Below are positions 4,818-6,228 of a DNA stretch of 6,228 nt, in pieces. The stretch spans positions 1 through 6,228 of the forward strand of contig JAUVSA010000133.1 in the NCBI GenBank assembly GCA_030597345.1, written 5' to 3'. Numbering within the stretch: position 1 is the stretch's first letter; the number at the start of each line of letters is the position of its first letter. Source of the stretch: Bacillota bacterium (GTDB taxonomy: Bacteria; Armatimonadota; Hebobacteria; Hebobacterales; Hebobacteraceae). The notes under the pieces were generated by a model. The model ran no database searches and was not told where the DNA came from. It saw nothing but the letters and a program-made list of their open reading frames with translations. The position numbers and the translations under genes were made by a program.

Positions 4818-5972
4818 ATGCGGGACGTCGCACTGGTATATACTCCTCGCTTCAACGACTACGATCTCGGTCCGTCTCATCCCCTGAAGCCCGTGCGCGT
4901 GGTGCGCACATATGAGTTGCTTCGCGCATGCGGCCTGCTGGAGGGATCCAACATCCAGGTGGCGCAGCCTTCGGCCGCGGCGGAGGACACCCTCGCGCTG
5001 GTGCACACGCGAGAGTACATCGAGGCGGTGCGGGCGCCGAGTGAGGGGCGGACGCTGCGAAATCCGCTCAAGTTCGGACTGGGGACGGTGGACAACCCGA
5101 TCGTGGACGGGATGTACGAGGCGACCGCGATCGTTGTCGGGGCCTCGGTGAAGGCGGCGGACCTGGTGCTGAAGGGGGAGGCCTCGATAGCGTTCAATCC
5201 GGGCGGGGGGCTGCACCACGGTCACCGGGCCAAGGCGGCGGGGTTCTGCGTGTTCAACGACGTGGCGGTGGCGATCGCGCACGTGCTGAAGGAGTGCGGG
5301 GAGGGGGTGAAGGTGGCCTACGTGGACATCGACGCGCACCACGGGGATGGGGTGCAGGAGGCCTTCTACGGCCGGCGGGACGTGCTGACCATCTCGGTGC
5401 ACGAGAGCGGGCGGTATCTGTTTCCCGGAGCCGGCTATGTAGATGAGATCGGGGAGGGCGAGGGGGAGGGATTCTCGGTGAACCTGCCGCTCTCTCCGTA
5501 CACCAACGATGACGTGTATCTGTGGGTATTCCGGGAGACGGTGGTTCCGCTTCTGGAGGCATTCGAGCCGGATTTCGTCTGCACTCAGTTGGGTGTGGAT
5601 ACGCACTACCAGGATCCCCTCACCCACATGTGTTTGACTACGCGCGGCTATATCGCGGTGGTGGAGGAACTGGCGCAGCGGGCGCGGCAGTGGATCGCGC
5701 TCGGAGGGGGTGGGTATGATGTGACGGTGGTGCCGCGGGCGTGGACGCTGGCATTCGCGGGCATGGCCGGCAAAGAGCCCCCCGAGCACATCCCGGAGTC
5801 GGAGGCGAAGCACTACTCCCACAGCGAGGAGCCGGTTTCGCTGCACGATGAGGGCGGGCCGGTGATCGACGAGGATTGGGCGCGGGTGGCGCGGGAGTTC
5901 GCCGAGGAATCCGTCGCCGCGGTGAAGGAGCGGGTGTTCCCGTTCCACGATCTATCCTCACCCGATGCTTGA
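4818..5972 (+). CDS. Histone deacetylase family protein, AcuC-like
   Basis: Members of this arginase/deacetylase fold use one zinc ion to remove acetyl groups from lysine or from small amines; bacterial AcuC deacetylates acetyl-CoA synthetase in acetoin users. The 384-residue product carries the class I signature: tandem His133-His134 in GGGLHHGH, FCVFNDVAVAI, zinc ligands Asp172 and His174 in VDIDAHHGDGVQ, Asp261 in LGVDTHYQDPL, and the transition-state Tyr300 in GGGGY. All catalytic residues are therefore in place. The start is supported by the family-like N-terminus (ALVYTPRFNDYDLGPSHPLKPVR), although no clear ribosome binding site precedes ATG 4818. It follows the second PDZ gene by 20 bp, so it may be cotranscribed. 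No acetoin or acetyl-CoA synthetase gene is in view, so the substrate is open and I give no gene symbol. Confidence 0.95.
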   Translation: MRDVALVYTPRFNDYDLGPSHPLKPVRVVRTYELLRACGLLEGSNIQVAQPSAAAEDTLALVHTREYIEAVRAPSEGRTLRNPLKFGLGTVDNPIVDGMYEATAIVVGASVKAADLVLKGEASIAFNPGGGLHHGHRAKAAGFCVFNDVAVAIAHVLKECGEGVKVAYVDIDAHHGDGVQEAFYGRRDVLTISVHESGRYLFPGAGYVDEIGEGEGEGFSVNLPLSPYTNDDVYLWVFRETVVPLLEAFEPDFVCTQLGVDTHYQDPLTHMCLTTRGYIAVVEELAQRARQWIALGGGGYDVTVVPRAWTLAFAGMAGKEPPEHIPESEAKHYSHSEEPVSLHDEGGPVIDEDWARVAREFAEESVAAVKERVFPFHDLSSPDA

Positions 5973-5996
5973 CACGCACCACCGCCGTAGTATGCT
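5969..5996 (+). promoter_or_regulatory. Sigma-70-type promoter overlapping the deacetylase stop codon
   Basis: A perfect TTGACA (5969-5974) includes the TGA stop of the deacetylase gene, and TATGCT (5991-5996, four of six) follows after 16 bp. Transcription would begin near 6003, giving a leader of about 90 nt before the small ORF at 6094. This is the best promoter match in the window. Confidence 0.55.
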
Positions 5997-6093
5997 ATCG
6001 GTAGCTGTTCACCCTCCCTGAGAATCTCTCTGTGGAAGAGCGCACAATGCGCCGCAGGCGCTTCGGTACCGCGGCGGGGGAGGCGCGTGGGAC

Positions 6094-6201
6094 ATGTCCG
6101 ACCCGGAGAAGGACTTCGAAGAACCCGAGAAGGCGACCAAGCAGACCAACTTCCCGAATATCATCCGGGAAAGTGTCTGGGCGATGTTGGAGAACTACTA
6201 G
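6094..6201 (+). CDS. Small protein of 35 residues, unknown function
   Basis: I do not recognise this protein. ATG 6094 opens a 35-codon frame ending in TAG (6199-6201). The product is acidic and charged at first (MSDPEKDFEEPEKATKQ), then has a more hydrophobic, probably helical end (FPNIIRESVWAMLENY). Support for coding comes from GGGAGG about ten bases upstream, mostly G/C third positions, aromatic and Trp residues that are unlikely by chance in a GC-rich shadow, and a good promoter 100 bp upstream. An in-frame TGA at 6019-6021 and no other start in frame rule out a longer form. It could be an independent small protein, or a leader ORF for a gene right of the window. A competing frame from ATG 6047 is Arg-rich and looks like a shadow. 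Confidence 0.55.
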   Translation: MSDPEKDFEEPEKATKQTNFPNIIRESVWAMLENY

Positions 6202-6228
6202 GCGGGGCCGGAAGCCGCGGCTGGTCGC

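Noticed and set aside
4698..5948. 416-codon minus-strand frame
   Set aside because: It is the shadow of the deacetylase gene, which has full catalytic motifs; the antisense product is His/Arg/Pro-rich with no recognisable domain.
6047..6228. Arg-rich frame from ATG 6047 running to the right edge
   Set aside because: It lacks a good ribosome binding site and has shadow-like composition; the 6094 frame has better codon use and start signals.

Overview
The window is 6.2 kb of high-GC bacterial DNA. Its gene content is compact and almost all on the + strand, whose coding sequence is very G-rich. A lipoprotein N-acyltransferase gene (lnt) and several single-pass proteins whose soluble parts should lie outside the cytoplasm suggest a diderm bacterium. 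One of these proteins resembles the GspC/PilP clamp of type II secretion and type IV pilus machines. I cannot name the phylum with confidence. The mix (lnt, secG, an M55 D-aminopeptidase, DUF3467, an AcuC-like deacetylase, dispersed hairpin repeats) would fit a lineage such as Armatimonadota, but that is only an impression.

Layout. Positions 1-1061 hold the 3' part of lnt, cut by the left edge. A small gene, probably real but unrecognised, lies on the opposite strand (1000-1227) and overlaps the lnt 3' end tail to tail. Positions 1282-1425 hold a repeat structure: a 32-bp direct repeat occurring twice, inverted 11-bp ends, and a strong hairpin. The right-hand repeat copy carries a plausible promoter for secG (1459-1701). 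A tRNA-Leu(GAG) gene with encoded CCA follows 11 nt after secG. Next is a D-aminopeptidase of the DppA/M55 family (1922-2707).

A weak promoter near 2746 then precedes a tightly packed run of genes. These are a membrane-anchored PDZ protein (2785-3282), a membrane-anchored GspC/PilP-like protein (3322-3786), a DUF3467 protein (3803-4072), a small zinc-ribbon protein (4103-4375), and a second membrane-anchored PDZ protein whose start overlaps the previous stop (4372-4797). A class I histone-deacetylase-fold enzyme (AcuC type, 4818-5972) ends the run. A good sigma-70-type promoter overlaps the deacetylase stop codon and is followed by a 35-codon small ORF (6094-6201).

How they fit together. Lnt finishes lipoprotein maturation, SecG is part of the Sec translocon, and the D-aminopeptidase may recycle D-amino-acid peptides, so the left half is cell-envelope housekeeping. 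The right half looks like one operon. It supplies, on separate polypeptides, the parts found in one GspC protein (membrane anchor plus homology-region-like domain, membrane anchor plus PDZ domain), together with two small cytoplasmic proteins. That split arrangement is the most interesting point in the window. Its link to a secretion or pilus machine is inference, because no pilus or secretion ATPase or secretin gene is in view.
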